A stretch of 15,238 nt of DNA from CAYONP01 sp964405335 (GTDB lineage: Bacteria > Armatimonadota > UBA10988): the NCBI GenBank assembly GCA_964405335.1, contig CAYONP010000123.1:1-15238 (forward strand), given 5' to 3'. Positions within the stretch are counted from its first letter, which is position 1. Every line of letters starts with the position of its first letter. This document shows, piece by piece, positions 1 to 7,291 of the stretch. The notes below the pieces were generated by a model. That model was given only the letters and a program-made list of their open reading frames with translations. It was not told where the DNA came from and made no database searches. The translations under genes were made by a program, and so were the position numbers.

Positions 1-1805
1 CACCTCACCCACTCGCTCTCCTCGGTCAACGTCCAGATCGGCAGTTCGACCACCTGGCCCGGCGTCGCGCGGAAGGGCTGCGTGGCGTAGAAGGTCGCCC
101 GGCTGACTTGCGACTCGCGGGCGATGACCCGGAACAGCGGCCCGACCGGCGGGCAGTCGATCCGGTACTGACCACTGCGATCCGTCCGGCCGTTGCCGAT
201 CTGCTGCCAGCGCCCATTGACCAGACATTGCACGACCAACGAGAGCCTGGCCGCCGGCCGTTGGTCGGGCCAGAGGATGATCCCCTCGGCCGCTGCGGAG
301 ACGCCGGCCTGTAGCACGAGCTCCAGCTGCGCGTCGTCGCCCGGGCGGTGGCGGACCGGGTCGACCGACCCGTCGGTGCCGTGGAACGCCCACAGCTCGA
401 AGTCCCGCTGATACTGGCTCGATCCCAGCTCGAACTCACCTTGCTCGTTCGTCCAGCTACCCATGCCGATCGAACGATCAGGCCGGACAATCAGCAGCCT
501 GGCGTCGGCCACCGGCTCGCCGTCGGGGCCGACCACCGTGCCGCGCACCGGAGGATTGGCACCGAGGACGAACTCGAGCTCGACCTCCTGACCCTCGACC
601 AGGTCGACCTCGCGCGGGTCGGGCACCGGCTGCTGCCGGAACGTCTCGTCGCGGATGTAGAAGCAGGTCAGACCCGGTGGAACACGAACAGTAAACTGAC
701 CCGCGGGATCGATTCGACGGTGGTCCGTGGCGCCGCTGGACGGCCCGGCAATGCCCTGCACGACCACGTCCATCAGAGCCGGCAGCGTCTGCCCCTCAGG
801 CGCGGTCACCCGGCCGTGCACCACCGCGCCGCGGATGAGCTCGATGGGCACTATCACCCGGGTCGATCCGTGAGGCACGACGACATCTCGCATCGCGGCG
901 GCGGTCCACTCCTCACGCATCGATTCGTCGAGGCGGACCTGCACGTCGTAGTTGCCGGCCGCCAGTTGCCGAATCTCGACCCGGCCGTCGGCATCCGAGT
1001 CGGCACTGCCTCCACCGGGGGTCTCGCCGACCGCGCTGGCCGACACACGGACTCCCTCGACCGGCTGGCCCGTCTCGCCGATGACCACCCGAGTCCCGAT
1101 CGACGCCCCATGCTCCAGGTCGATGCGCAGCCCGCCCTCATCCTCGGCCGAGGCAATCAGCCTGCTCTGGCGGCTCAGCCGGGCCACCCCACGACGGTCG
1201 AACGAGAGGTCGCACGTGTAGCGCACGAAGCGCTGGTCGTCCACCCGTATGGTCGCGCCCCGGGTCGGCCAGTGGCGGAACACGCACCGGCCGTCGGCGT
1301 CGGCGGTCACCGCCAGCGACTCGCACAGGTCGGCCGGCAGTGTCACCGAGCTCTGCCGCAGGGGGACGATGCGCGCGCCCTCGGTCGGTGACTCGGCCGC
1401 ACGCAGGTGCACCGTCGCCTCGCCACCCGGCTCGAGCTGAACGGCGAACTCGTCGGGAATCTGATTGACTGACTGAACCGCGAAGGCCCACCCCGGATGG
1501 TGGACCACCAACGTCGCCCAGACGGTGCTCTCGACCGGCCCGAACCGCCGGTCGAGCACGAACCGGCCGTCGGCGTCGCTGACCGCGTTGGCCAGGTCGG
1601 GCGCGTCGGCGCCCAGGCCCCAGCTTCGCAGACGGACGGTCGCCCCGGCGATCGGCCGGCCGTCGGGGTCGGTCACCCGACCCGGCATCTCGCCCGGCAC
1701 CTCGCTCACCCACTGGCGCAGGCGGTCGGGCAGCTCGGCCCGCGCCGGCGGCTCGGCCGCGGCCAGCCCGGCGCAGAGGAACAAGACCAGCCAGTGCAGT
1801 TTCAT
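1..1805 (-). CDS. Secreted carboxypeptidase-regulatory-like repeat protein (3' end cut by window edge)
   Basis: An open frame with no stop runs from ATG at 1805 to the left edge, giving 601 visible residues; the C-terminus lies outside the window. The N-terminus is a signal peptide (MKLHWLVLFLCAGLAAA), so the protein is exported. The rest reads as about five beta-sandwich units of the carboxypeptidase regulatory-like type, near residues 41-100, 235-320, 328-412, 419-500 and 505-575. They carry the family pattern G-x-V-x-D-x-G-x-P-(I/V)-x-(G/D)-A-x-V followed by SDADGR, TNEQGEF or TDRSGQY. Such domains are usually structural or adhesive; no catalytic motif is visible and I cannot assign a substrate. 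Plus-strand and other-frame ORFs over this stretch are shadows. A TTGACT-N17-TACCCT promoter candidate ends about 18 bp upstream. Function beyond 'secreted repeat protein' is unknown. Confidence 0.88.
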   Translation of the reverse strand, partial: MKLHWLVLFLCAGLAAAEPPARAELPDRLRQWVSEVPGEMPGRVTDPDGRPIAGATVRLRSWGLGADAPDLANAVSDADGRFVLDRRFGPVESTVWATLVVHHPGWAFAVQSVNQIPDEFAVQLEPGGEATVHLRAAESPTEGARIVPLRQSSVTLPADLCESLAVTADADGRCVFRHWPTRGATIRVDDQRFVRYTCDLSFDRRGVARLSRQSRLIASAEDEGGLRIDLEHGASIGTRVVIGETGQPVEGVRVSASAVGETPGGGSADSDADGRVEIRQLAAGNYDVQVRLDESMREEWTAAAMRDVVVPHGSTRVIVPIELIRGAVVHGRVTAPEGQTLPALMDVVVQGIAGPSSGATDHRRIDPAGQFTVRVPPGLTCFYIRDETFRQQPVPDPREVDLVEGQEVELEFVLGANPPVRGTVVGPDGEPVADARLLIVRPDRSIGMGSWTNEQGEFELGSSQYQRDFELWAFHGTDGSVDPVRHRPGDDAQLELVLQAGVSAAAEGIILWPDQRPAARLSLVVQCLVNGRWQQIGNGRTDRSGQYRIDCPPVGPLFRVIARESQVSRATFYATQPFRATPGQVVELPIWTLTEESEWVR

Positions 1806-1823
1806 GGCAAACCCTCGCCGGTG

Positions 1824-1852
1824 AGGGTAACCGCCGGCGGGAGGCGAGTCAA
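1824..1852 (-). promoter_or_regulatory. Candidate promoter of the secreted repeat-protein gene
   Basis: On the minus strand TTGACT (1852-1847) is followed after 17 nt by TACCCT (1829-1824). Transcription would start near 1817, leaving a leader of only about 11 nt before ATG 1805. The -35 part is good and the -10 part is weak. The -35 lies in a 27-bp element (1830-1856) that recurs upstream of the decarboxylase gene at 10398-10425. Confidence 0.35.
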
Positions 1853-1903
1853 ACGGAAGTTGCGTCTAGTTGTCACCGTTGCGCAACAACGTCGTCGGTG
1901 TGG

Positions 1904-2803
1904 TCAGCCGCCCTGCGCCGTCGCATAGACATCATGGTTCGCTTCCGGCTCGGGCAGCTCGCCCAGGCCACCCGTCTCGTCGAGGCAGGCGAAGCGGTAG
2001 CCCAGCTCGCGCAGCGGGGCGAGGACCGACTCGCGGTCGAACCCGCCGCGGGCCAGGGCAGTGGGGTTGACCTCGAAAACCAGGTCGGGCCGGTGCGTCG
2101 CCAGCGTTCGGCTCAGCCCGCGCAGGGCATAGGGCTCGGCGCCCTCGATGTCCATCTTAATGAAGTCGACCCGCGTCGTGCCCGCCTCGGCCAGCACCTC
2201 GTCGGCGGCACGCACGGCGACCTCGACCGCCTCGGCGGCGTCCTCGCCGGCCGGTTTGAGCGAGGCGCTGCCGGCGTTGACCACCCCCTGCTTCACCGCG
2301 CGGTTGAGGTAGAGGGTCAGCGTGGCCTCGGCCTCGCCCAGGGCGATGGGGTGGATCGCGATGTTCGCGAACGGGTTGGCGGCGACGTTGGCGCGCAGCA
2401 CGGCCAGCCGGTCGGGGATCGGCTCGAAGGCGTGGACGCGCCCCTGGGGAACACGTTTGGCGGCATAGAGGGTCAGCTCGCCGATGTTGGCGCCGATGTC
2501 GAGCACGGTCCAGTCGGGCTTGAGCAGGCGGTCCATCAGTCGGCGGAGCGAGACCGAGTAGGCACCGTACCAGAAGATCGCCCGGGCGATATGCTCGGCC
2601 AGGTCGAGCTCCATGACCAGGTCGCCATCGACGTCGCCGACGCGGACGACGCGACCCGACGCCGCGCCGCGGGCGAGCAGGCGTTTGTACAGCGCGAAGC
2701 AGCCGCGGATGCGATACCCGCGCGGCTCGTAGACGTGGTGGTACCAGCGGACATAGCGCCGGGCCAGGCGGAGCGCGGGCGAGGGCGGTGCGGCGGTGGT
2801 CAT
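1904..2803 (-). CDS. FkbM family SAM-dependent methyltransferase
   Basis: This 299-residue protein has the Rossmann fold of FkbM-type methyltransferases. The SAM-binding motif I is VLDIGANIGE at 100-109, the acidic end of strand 2 is HAFEPIP at 124-130, and the family signature FIKMDIEGAE is at 214-223, followed by ALRGL. FkbM-type enzymes O-methylate sugars or natural products. The residues before 70 (a basic stretch rich in Arg and Tyr) are not a signal peptide, so it should act in the cytoplasm. It is divergent from a sugar nucleotidyltransferase gene across a 113-bp gap, which suggests methylation of a glycan or glycosylated surface molecule; that link is inferred from context only. ATG at 2803 is the first start in frame and has only a weak GAG ribosome site. 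Confidence 0.88.
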   Translation of the reverse strand: MTTAAPPSPALRLARRYVRWYHHVYEPRGYRIRGCFALYKRLLARGAASGRVVRVGDVDGDLVMELDLAEHIARAIFWYGAYSVSLRRLMDRLLKPDWTVLDIGANIGELTLYAAKRVPQGRVHAFEPIPDRLAVLRANVAANPFANIAIHPIALGEAEATLTLYLNRAVKQGVVNAGSASLKPAGEDAAEAVEVAVRAADEVLAEAGTTRVDFIKMDIEGAEPYALRGLSRTLATHRPDLVFEVNPTALARGGFDRESVLAPLRELGYRFACLDETGGLGELPEPEANHDVYATAQGG

Positions 2804-2916
2804 CGGCGTCTCGGCGCTATGGCGCGCGGTGCAGGATTCGTGCCGCGGCGAGTGTAATCGCGGCGCCGGCGCGGCCGAACAGGACTTGGCGGGCGCCCGG
2901 CGCCCCGGAGACGGCG

Positions 2917-3981
2917 GTGAAGGCCCTGGTCACCTCGGGCGGGCGCGGCACGCGGCTGCGGCCGATCACGCACACCAAGAACAAGCACCTCATCCCCATT
3001 GGCAACAAGCCGATTCTCCACCACGCGCTCGAGTACCTGCGCCAGGCCGGCATCACCGAGATCGGCGTGGTCTACTCGGCCGACAGCGACGAGGTGCCGC
3101 GCGCCCTGGGCGACGGCACCGAGTTCGGTGTGCGGCTGACCCACATCCCGCAGGAGGCGCCGCTCGGCCTGGCCCACGTGGTCAAGATCAGCCAGGAGTT
3201 CATCGGCGACGACCCGTTCGTCTTCTACCTCGGCGACAACCTGATTGTCGGCGGCATCGGCCGGTTCGTCGAGGCGTTCGAGGCCGCCGGCAGCGACTGC
3301 CACCTGACCCTCGCGCGGGTCAAGGACCCCGAGCGGTTCGGCGTGCCCGAGATTGTCGACGGGCGGATCGTCGGCGTCGAGGAGAAGCCCGCCCGGCCGA
3401 AGAGCCCGTTCGCCGTCGCCGGGATCTATCTCTACGACAGCAGTATCTTTGAGGCGGTCAACCAAATTAGCCCATCGGCGCGCGGCGAACTGGAGATCAG
3501 CGACGCGCATCAGTGGCTGCTCGACCACGGCAAGACGGTGACCTACTCGGAAATCACCGGCTGGTGGAAGGACACCGGCAAGCCGATCGACCTGCTCGAG
3601 GCCAACCGGCTGGTGCTCGAGCATCTCGAAGAGCGGATCGAGGGCGAGGTCGACTCCCGCAGCGCGCTGTTCGGCACGGTGGTGATCGAGCCGGGCGCGC
3701 GGGTGCTCGACAGCGTCATCCGCGGTCCGGCCATCATCGGCGCGGGCAGCCTGGTCGAGGACAGTTACATCGGTCCGTTCACCAGCCTCTACCGCGACTG
3801 CCAGATCCGCGGGAGCGAGATTGAGTACAGCATCCTGCTCGCCGGGGTGAAGGTGGTCGGCGTGCCGACGCGGATCGAGGGCAGTCTGCTCGGCGACGAG
3901 GTGGAGATTGTCCGGGTGACCGACAAGCCGCGGGTGAACCGGTTCATGTTGAGCGACCAGAGCCGGGTGGAGGTGGTGTAG
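2917..3981 (+). CDS. rmlA: Glucose-1-phosphate thymidylyltransferase, long form
   Basis: The enzyme joins dTTP and glucose-1-phosphate to give dTDP-glucose, the first step toward dTDP-rhamnose and other deoxysugars. The nucleotide-binding signature GGRGTRLRP is at residues 8-16, the KHLIPIGNKP segment at 23-32 and the metal-binding LGDN loop at 105-108. The last ~110 residues (about 245-340) are a left-handed beta-helix of hexapeptide type, which marks the long, StrD-like form; 354 residues fits that form. I chose GTG 2917 because VKALVTSGG is the normal N-terminus of the family and GGAG lies 7 nt upstream; the frame is open back to 2788, but that extension looks non-coding. No rmlB, C or D gene lies nearby, so the final sugar cannot be told. 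UTP rather than dTTP use cannot be excluded from sequence. Confidence 0.9.
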   Translation: MKALVTSGGRGTRLRPITHTKNKHLIPIGNKPILHHALEYLRQAGITEIGVVYSADSDEVPRALGDGTEFGVRLTHIPQEAPLGLAHVVKISQEFIGDDPFVFYLGDNLIVGGIGRFVEAFEAAGSDCHLTLARVKDPERFGVPEIVDGRIVGVEEKPARPKSPFAVAGIYLYDSSIFEAVNQISPSARGELEISDAHQWLLDHGKTVTYSEITGWWKDTGKPIDLLEANRLVLEHLEERIEGEVDSRSALFGTVVIEPGARVLDSVIRGPAIIGAGSLVEDSYIGPFTSLYRDCQIRGSEIEYSILLAGVKVVGVPTRIEGSLLGDEVEIVRVTDKPRVNRFMLSDQSRVEVV

Positions 3982-3999
3982 CGGCGAGGGAGGCTCAAC

Positions 4000-4374
4000 A
4001 TGTCAGGCCAGAGGGTCCTGGTGTCCGACGCGACGACAACGCAAACGTGGTTGGTGGAACGGTTGTGGCGGCTGTCGAGCGGCTTGGTCGTCGAGCAGGT
4101 TCCGGTCAAGACATCTGACTGGCACTTCGACAGCCGATGCTGGTTCGGACCAGACGGCCTCACGGTGCGCGAGCTCGCCGAGTTGGTCCGGGCGACCATG
4201 CAGGCAGACTCGAGCTACCCGGTCATTCTCGCGGCCGAGGGATGGAACATGGACGGGCGCAAACGGCTTTGCCGGGCGCTGGTGGAGGGCCGTGAGAGCG
4301 TCCCGGTCGTCCGGTTTGAGGTCACCCCCGAGCCCGATGAAACCGCACCGGTCGGCAGCATGACGACCATGTGA
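4000..4374 (+). CDS. Small ParB/sulfiredoxin-fold-like protein (DGxHR-type family)
   Basis: This 124-residue protein has a strong ribosome site (GGGAGG at 3988-3993) six nt before its ATG and starts 18 nt after rmlA, so the two are probably co-transcribed. Residues 48-106 match, from memory, a widespread family of small ParB-like proteins: W-F-G at 48-50, a helix with TVRELAELVRATMQAD, then SSYPVILAAEG-x-x-MDG, a helix RKRLCRALVEGRE and VPVVRFEV. In ParB/sulfiredoxin-type folds the DGxHR segment binds nucleotide; here it is DGRKR (85-89), with Lys in place of His. No signal peptide or membrane segment is seen. Its role in cells is not known to me, and a link to sugar nucleotide synthesis is only suggested by position. 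ParB-like membership is moderately sure. Confidence 0.75.
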   Translation: MSGQRVLVSDATTTQTWLVERLWRLSSGLVVEQVPVKTSDWHFDSRCWFGPDGLTVRELAELVRATMQADSSYPVILAAEGWNMDGRKRLCRALVEGRESVPVVRFEVTPEPDETAPVGSMTTM

Positions 4375-4470
4375 GGAAGGTCCCTGCCCGCCTGATCAGC
4401 CGGCTTGTCACGATGCGGTGACTCTGTCGGCCGAGCCCGGCTTGGCAGGCTCCGTGCCGTGGCCATCCAA

Positions 4471-4536
4471 CCGGTCGCCTCGGCGCGACGGCGTTACCGG
4501 ATCACCTCCCACACCCGCACATAGTCCACGTCCATC
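4471..4536. repeat. Left copy of 66-bp imperfect direct repeat (GH16 3' end)
   Basis: Matches 5281-5346 in the same orientation at an offset of exactly 810 bp, with 5 mismatches by eye (4473, 4478, 4490, 4524, 4530). It includes the last 14 codons of a GH16-type gene on the minus strand and its downstream flank. The two copies bracket the PIN toxin gene pair. Confidence 0.85.
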
Positions 4537-4547
4537 CGCGGCGAATC
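4494..4547 (-). pseudogene. Remnant 3' end of a second GH16 gene
   Basis: Read on the minus strand, 4547-4494 encodes DSPRMDVDYVRVWEVIR followed by a stop. The last 13 residues differ from the C-terminus of the intact neighbour GH16 (MEVDYVRVWEVIR) only by Asp for Glu, and M-x-VDYVRVWE is the usual end of GH16 catalytic domains. Nothing upstream encodes the rest of the enzyme: the frame is closed immediately by the stop codon of the 66-residue toxin partner (4548-4550). It is therefore a fragment without start or active site. The synonymous and conservative differences suggest it came from a paralogue and is not a recent exact copy. Confidence 0.75.
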
Positions 4548-4748
4548 TCAGGTTTCGGGCTTCGCGGGCGCTCTGCCGCCGTCGCCAGACACCACCACGC
4601 GCCGACGCCCGCTCGTGTAGAGCCGCTCCGGGTGCTTCCTCTGCAGGGCCATGTAGTATTCGATCACGCGCGCCGGATCGTGGTTGAGGCCGCGCGAGAT
4701 GGCCGCGCGGGCGGCTCGCACCTGTTCGATGGCGGGATCAGGCTTCAT
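4548..4748 (-). CDS. Short partner of the PIN toxin, putative antitoxin
   Basis: A 66-residue protein whose ATG (4748) lies inside the end of the PIN gene, so the two frames overlap by 11 nt and are surely translated together. It begins MKPDPAIEQVRAARAAISRG and continues with a helix-rich NHDPARVIEYYMALQRKHPERL segment, then a basic tail (SGRRRVVV). The pattern I-x-x-V-R-x-x-R-x-x-I, D-P-x-x-x-x-x-Y-Y-x-x-L-Q resembles small proteins I recall beside PIN-domain toxins. In this order, toxin first and partner second, it would be the antitoxin or neutralising subunit. No DNA-binding fold is obvious. Its assignment rests on gene order and size more than on a firm domain match. Confidence 0.72.
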   Translation of the reverse strand: MKPDPAIEQVRAARAAISRGLNHDPARVIEYYMALQRKHPERLYTSGRRRVVVSGDGGRAPAKPET

Positions 4749-5223
4749 CGTCGCGCTCGGCCAGCAACTGCAGTGGCGTGACCAACGCCGGTACATGGAT
4801 GCCCAGCAGGCCGTTGACAATCCGGATGTGCTCCACCTTGTTAGCGTTGGCGAGATGACGGCAGTTCCAGGTGACCAGGAAATCGCAGCGGTAGAACGAG
4901 GCCAGCGCGAGGTGCAGCGCATCTCCGACGGGATCGGCGGGCATCACGCCCCGCGCGATGTACGTCTCGACGATCGACTGCAGTGGTGGCGCAACCGGCA
5001 GCAACGGCACATCGGCGAGCAGCAGCAGGCAGCGCTCGCGGCTGTCGTACGTGCCTTGGTCCAACTCGTCGAGCACCGCCTCACTCGTCACCAACTCCGC
5101 CTCGCGAGAGGCCAGAGCCCACCACTCGCGGGTCCATTGGCGGCGCGCGATCATCTCCGGCTCGGATCGCTTCTCGTAGTAGAAACTGGCGATGCTGGTT
5201 TCGACATAGGCCAGGTAGCTCAT
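4738..5223 (-). CDS. PIN-domain (VapC-like) toxin ribonuclease
   Basis: This 161-residue protein is a PIN domain. YVETSIASFYY (6-16) is the first strand, with Glu8 where most VapC proteins have Asp. The other acidic sites are Glu53 (SEAVLDELDQG) and Asp101 (DPVGDALHLALAS). The last motif is LVTWNCRHLANA (116-127), where the common acidic position is Asn120. VETS plus TWN-x-x-H-x-AN is typical of one subgroup annotated as VapC-family toxins, so the unusual residues are probably a family trait and not decay. PIN toxins cleave RNA using metal bound by these acids. The gene starts 80 nt from the GH16 stop codon and overlaps its short partner by 11 nt. The pair lies between direct repeats, as expected for an acquired defence or stability module. 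Confidence 0.85.
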   Translation of the reverse strand: MSYLAYVETSIASFYYEKRSEPEMIARRQWTREWWALASREAELVTSEAVLDELDQGTYDSRERCLLLLADVPLLPVAPPLQSIVETYIARGVMPADPVGDALHLALASFYRCDFLVTWNCRHLANANKVEHIRIVNGLLGIHVPALVTPLQLLAERDDEA

Positions 5224-5280
5224 CGCGTCTCACCGCCTTATCTCAAGATCCGCCGCAGATCGGATGCGATGCCCGCACAA

Positions 5281-5346
5281 CCTGTCGACTCGGCGCGACA
5301 GCGTTACCGGATCACCTCCCACACCCGCACATAATCCACCTCCATC
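5281..5346. repeat. Right copy of 66-bp imperfect direct repeat (GH16 3' end)
   Basis: Overlaps the final 14 codons and downstream flank of the intact GH16 gene. It is the partner of 4471-4536. Similarity falls off on both sides, although a few scattered matches continue toward lower coordinates. Confidence 0.85.
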
Positions 5347-6467
5347 ACCGACGGATCGGGCAGCTCGTCAATCGGCCAGCCGCCGCCAACTGCCAGGTTG
5401 ACCAGCAGGTACAACGGCACCCGGGCCACCTCGGGCGTCGGTTGGCGCCACAGCTCGCGGCGGTCGTAGTAGAAGATGATCTCCTCCGCGCCGACCAGCA
5501 CGCCGTAGGTGTGGAAGCCGGTGGTCATGCCCTCGACCAGGTTCGGTGTGCCCTCGGCGCTGTGGCTGCCGTCGGCGTTCCAACGGTGGACGGTGGTGTG
5601 CAGCGCGTTCGGGTTCACGCCGTACTGCTCGACCACGTCGATTTCGATCTGATCGATGTTGCGGTCGCGTAGTTTCGGCTGTCCGAGCAGCCAGAAGGCC
5701 GGCCAGGTGCCCTGCCCCGGCGGGAACTTGGCCCGGCACTCGAAGTAGCCGTACCGCTGCGCGAAGCCGTTGCCCTCGCGGTCGACCGAGCAGAGCAACC
5801 CCGCCTGCCAGCGGCCGTCGACCCGTGTCGCGGTGATGCGCAGGATGCCGTCGACCAGCTCGAACGGCGAGTTCGGACCCGGGTCGCCGAACCGCGCGTC
5901 GCCGAAGTCGCCGGCATAGGGCGTGTGGGCAATCCAACGCGTGCCGGGCCCCCAGGCCGAGACATCGAGCGGACCGTCGAAGCTCTCGTCGAAGGTCAAC
6001 CGCCAGCGTTCCGGGTCGATCGACGGCTCCGGCAGCGGCGGGATCGGCGCGTCGGCGGTGAGCGTGAAAGTCGCCACGCGGTAGGAGCGGTCGCCGCGGT
6101 CGACCACACCCTCGCCGGCGGTCAGCTCGATCCGCTCGCCCGAGGCGCGGTGCCACAGGCCGGCGTTGACCGTGTACTCACCCAGCGGCGCGCCGGCGGG
6201 CACAACCAGCGTGCGGGTGTACTCGATCGACCCGCGCCACTCGGTGGTCGGCGTCGGCGCGCCGTGGTCGTGCTGGAAAAAAGCGCCTTCGGGCCCACGG
6301 ATGTGGACGAAGACCTCGCCGTCGCGCTCGAGCGGCACCGCCAGCCAGCGGTAGGTGATTCTGAGGCCGAAGCCGGGCCGGGCGCTCGGCTGCGACAGCT
6401 CGGCGGTGAGGATGACCGGCCGGTCGGCCGGCGCGGCGAGGGTCAGGCAGAGCACGACGGCGAGCAT
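5304..6467 (-). CDS. Secreted glycoside hydrolase family 16 enzyme
   Basis: The C-terminal domain (about 155-387) is a GH16 jelly-roll. The catalytic signature EIDVVE is at 275-280, with Glu275 as nucleophile, Asp277 and Glu280 as acid/base, all present. GFAQRYGYFECRAKFP (234-249) and MEVDYVRVWE close to the end are further hallmarks. GH16 enzymes cut beta-1,3/1,4-glucans, agarose, carrageenan and similar polymers; the substrate cannot be told here. Residues 20-140 form a separate beta-sandwich (EVFVHIRGPEGAFFQHDH, then GEYTVNAGLW), perhaps for binding. MLAVVLCLTLAAPA looks like a signal peptide without the usual basic start. ATG 6494 (nine codons earlier) is an alternative start; the frame is open to 7022, but that part is antisense to the next gene. 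An isolated second GH16 3' end lies 810 bp away. Confidence 0.9.
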   Translation of the reverse strand: MLAVVLCLTLAAPADRPVILTAELSQPSARPGFGLRITYRWLAVPLERDGEVFVHIRGPEGAFFQHDHGAPTPTTEWRGSIEYTRTLVVPAGAPLGEYTVNAGLWHRASGERIELTAGEGVVDRGDRSYRVATFTLTADAPIPPLPEPSIDPERWRLTFDESFDGPLDVSAWGPGTRWIAHTPYAGDFGDARFGDPGPNSPFELVDGILRITATRVDGRWQAGLLCSVDREGNGFAQRYGYFECRAKFPPGQGTWPAFWLLGQPKLRDRNIDQIEIDVVEQYGVNPNALHTTVHRWNADGSHSAEGTPNLVEGMTTGFHTYGVLVGAEEIIFYYDRRELWRQPTPEVARVPLYLLVNLAVGGGWPIDELPDPSVMEVDYVRVWEVIR

Positions 6468-6611
6468 GGCGGTCTCGTTTGCAGGCTCGGACATTCCGCT
6501 CTGGGAGCGGGTTCCCTCCCGCCGGGTTGTCGGGCAACCGGCTGGTAACGTCCGATGGGTAAGAGATAACCGTCGCCGGTCGCCCCGCGCGGCCGAGACG
6601 CGGAGGAGATG

Positions 6612-7175
6612 ATGACGTACCGAGTCACTCGCTGGGCGGGGTTGGCCGTGGCGGTGCTGGTGTCCACCGGCACCGTGGCCGAGGCGAAGAAGGACCGCGA
6701 CAACCGCGGTCGCGGCGGCCCGCCGGCCCACGCCCGCGCGAATCCGCACGAGCGGGGCGGGCCGCAGTACCGGAGTGACGATCGCGACCACGACTCGCCG
6801 CGCTACGGCCATCGGCACGTGCCGCCGGGCCGGCGCGAGATCCGGTCGCCCTACCGCATCGTGCGCAACCGGACCTATGTGCCGCTGCGCGCGCCGTTTG
6901 AGCAGATGGGCTGCCACGTGCGCTGGGACGGCGCCTACCGCCGGGCCTACATCTCGCAAGGGCCGCGGACGGTGGTGGTGACCGCCGGCTCGCCGACGGT
7001 GATCATCATCGAGAACGGGCACAGCTACCCGGTCAACTGGGGCACCCCACCGGTGTTCTACGGCGACCAGATCTACGTGCCGCTGCGACCGGTGGCCGAG
7101 GGGCTGCAGTTCAGCGTCGGCTACCAGAACGACGGCATCTCGCTGGGCGCCAACTTCTTCCTGTCGCTGTTCTAG
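6612..7175 (+). CDS. Small secreted protein with copper amine oxidase N-like (stalk) domain
   Basis: The 187-residue protein has a signal peptide (about 1-25, ending TVAEA), a hydrophilic linker rich in Arg, Asp, Gly and His (26-78), and then one domain of the copper amine oxidase N-terminal type. The domain shows the two tell-tale YVPLR motifs at 89-93 and 155-159, each opening a short helix (APFEQMG, PVAEGL). This domain is a non-catalytic stalk found in many secreted proteins; no amine oxidase core is present. ATG 6612 is chosen over ATG 6609 because GGAGG (6602-6606) then sits 5 nt upstream. The gene is divergent from GH16 and is followed by a strong hairpin. Its role is unknown. Confidence 0.82.
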   Translation: MTYRVTRWAGLAVAVLVSTGTVAEAKKDRDNRGRGGPPAHARANPHERGGPQYRSDDRDHDSPRYGHRHVPPGRREIRSPYRIVRNRTYVPLRAPFEQMGCHVRWDGAYRRAYISQGPRTVVVTAGSPTVIIIENGHSYPVNWGTPPVFYGDQIYVPLRPVAEGLQFSVGYQNDGISLGANFFLSLF

Positions 7176-7195
7176 GACGGCCGACAGCGAACCCA

Positions 7196-7233
7196 GCGGA
7201 CCGCCGGCGGATCTCCGGCCGCCGGCGGTCCGC
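7196..7233 (+). terminator. Strong GC-rich hairpin after the stalk-domain gene
   Basis: A perfect 15-bp stem (7196-7210 with 7219-7233) and an 8-nt loop, starting 20 nt after the stop at 7175. There is no T-run, so it is not a classical intrinsic terminator, but it could end the transcript or protect its 3' end. It also lies about 58 nt upstream of the mannonate dehydratase start. Confidence 0.45.
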
Positions 7234-7291
7234 CACGTTGGGAGGCACCCGCCGCGCCGCGCCGTATCACCAGCCGGACGGGCAGACGGCG

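Noticed and set aside
348..1391. Plus-strand open frame of 347 codons at the left end
   Set aside because: It lies antisense to the secreted repeat protein, which has a signal peptide and clear domain repeats; the plus-strand product is compositionally biased and unrecognisable.
1878..1887. Perfect 10-bp palindrome GTTGCGCAAC as an operator
   Set aside because: It is short, single-copy in the window, and lies between two same-strand genes just after the FkbM stop; chance is likely.
4407..4422. Small hairpin GTCAC-N6-GTGAC after the ParB-like gene as a terminator
   Set aside because: A 5-bp stem with no T-run is too weak to support.
4684..5334. Plus-strand frame of 216 codons over the PIN gene
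   Set aside because: Antisense to the PIN gene, whose catalytic motifs are in the minus frame.
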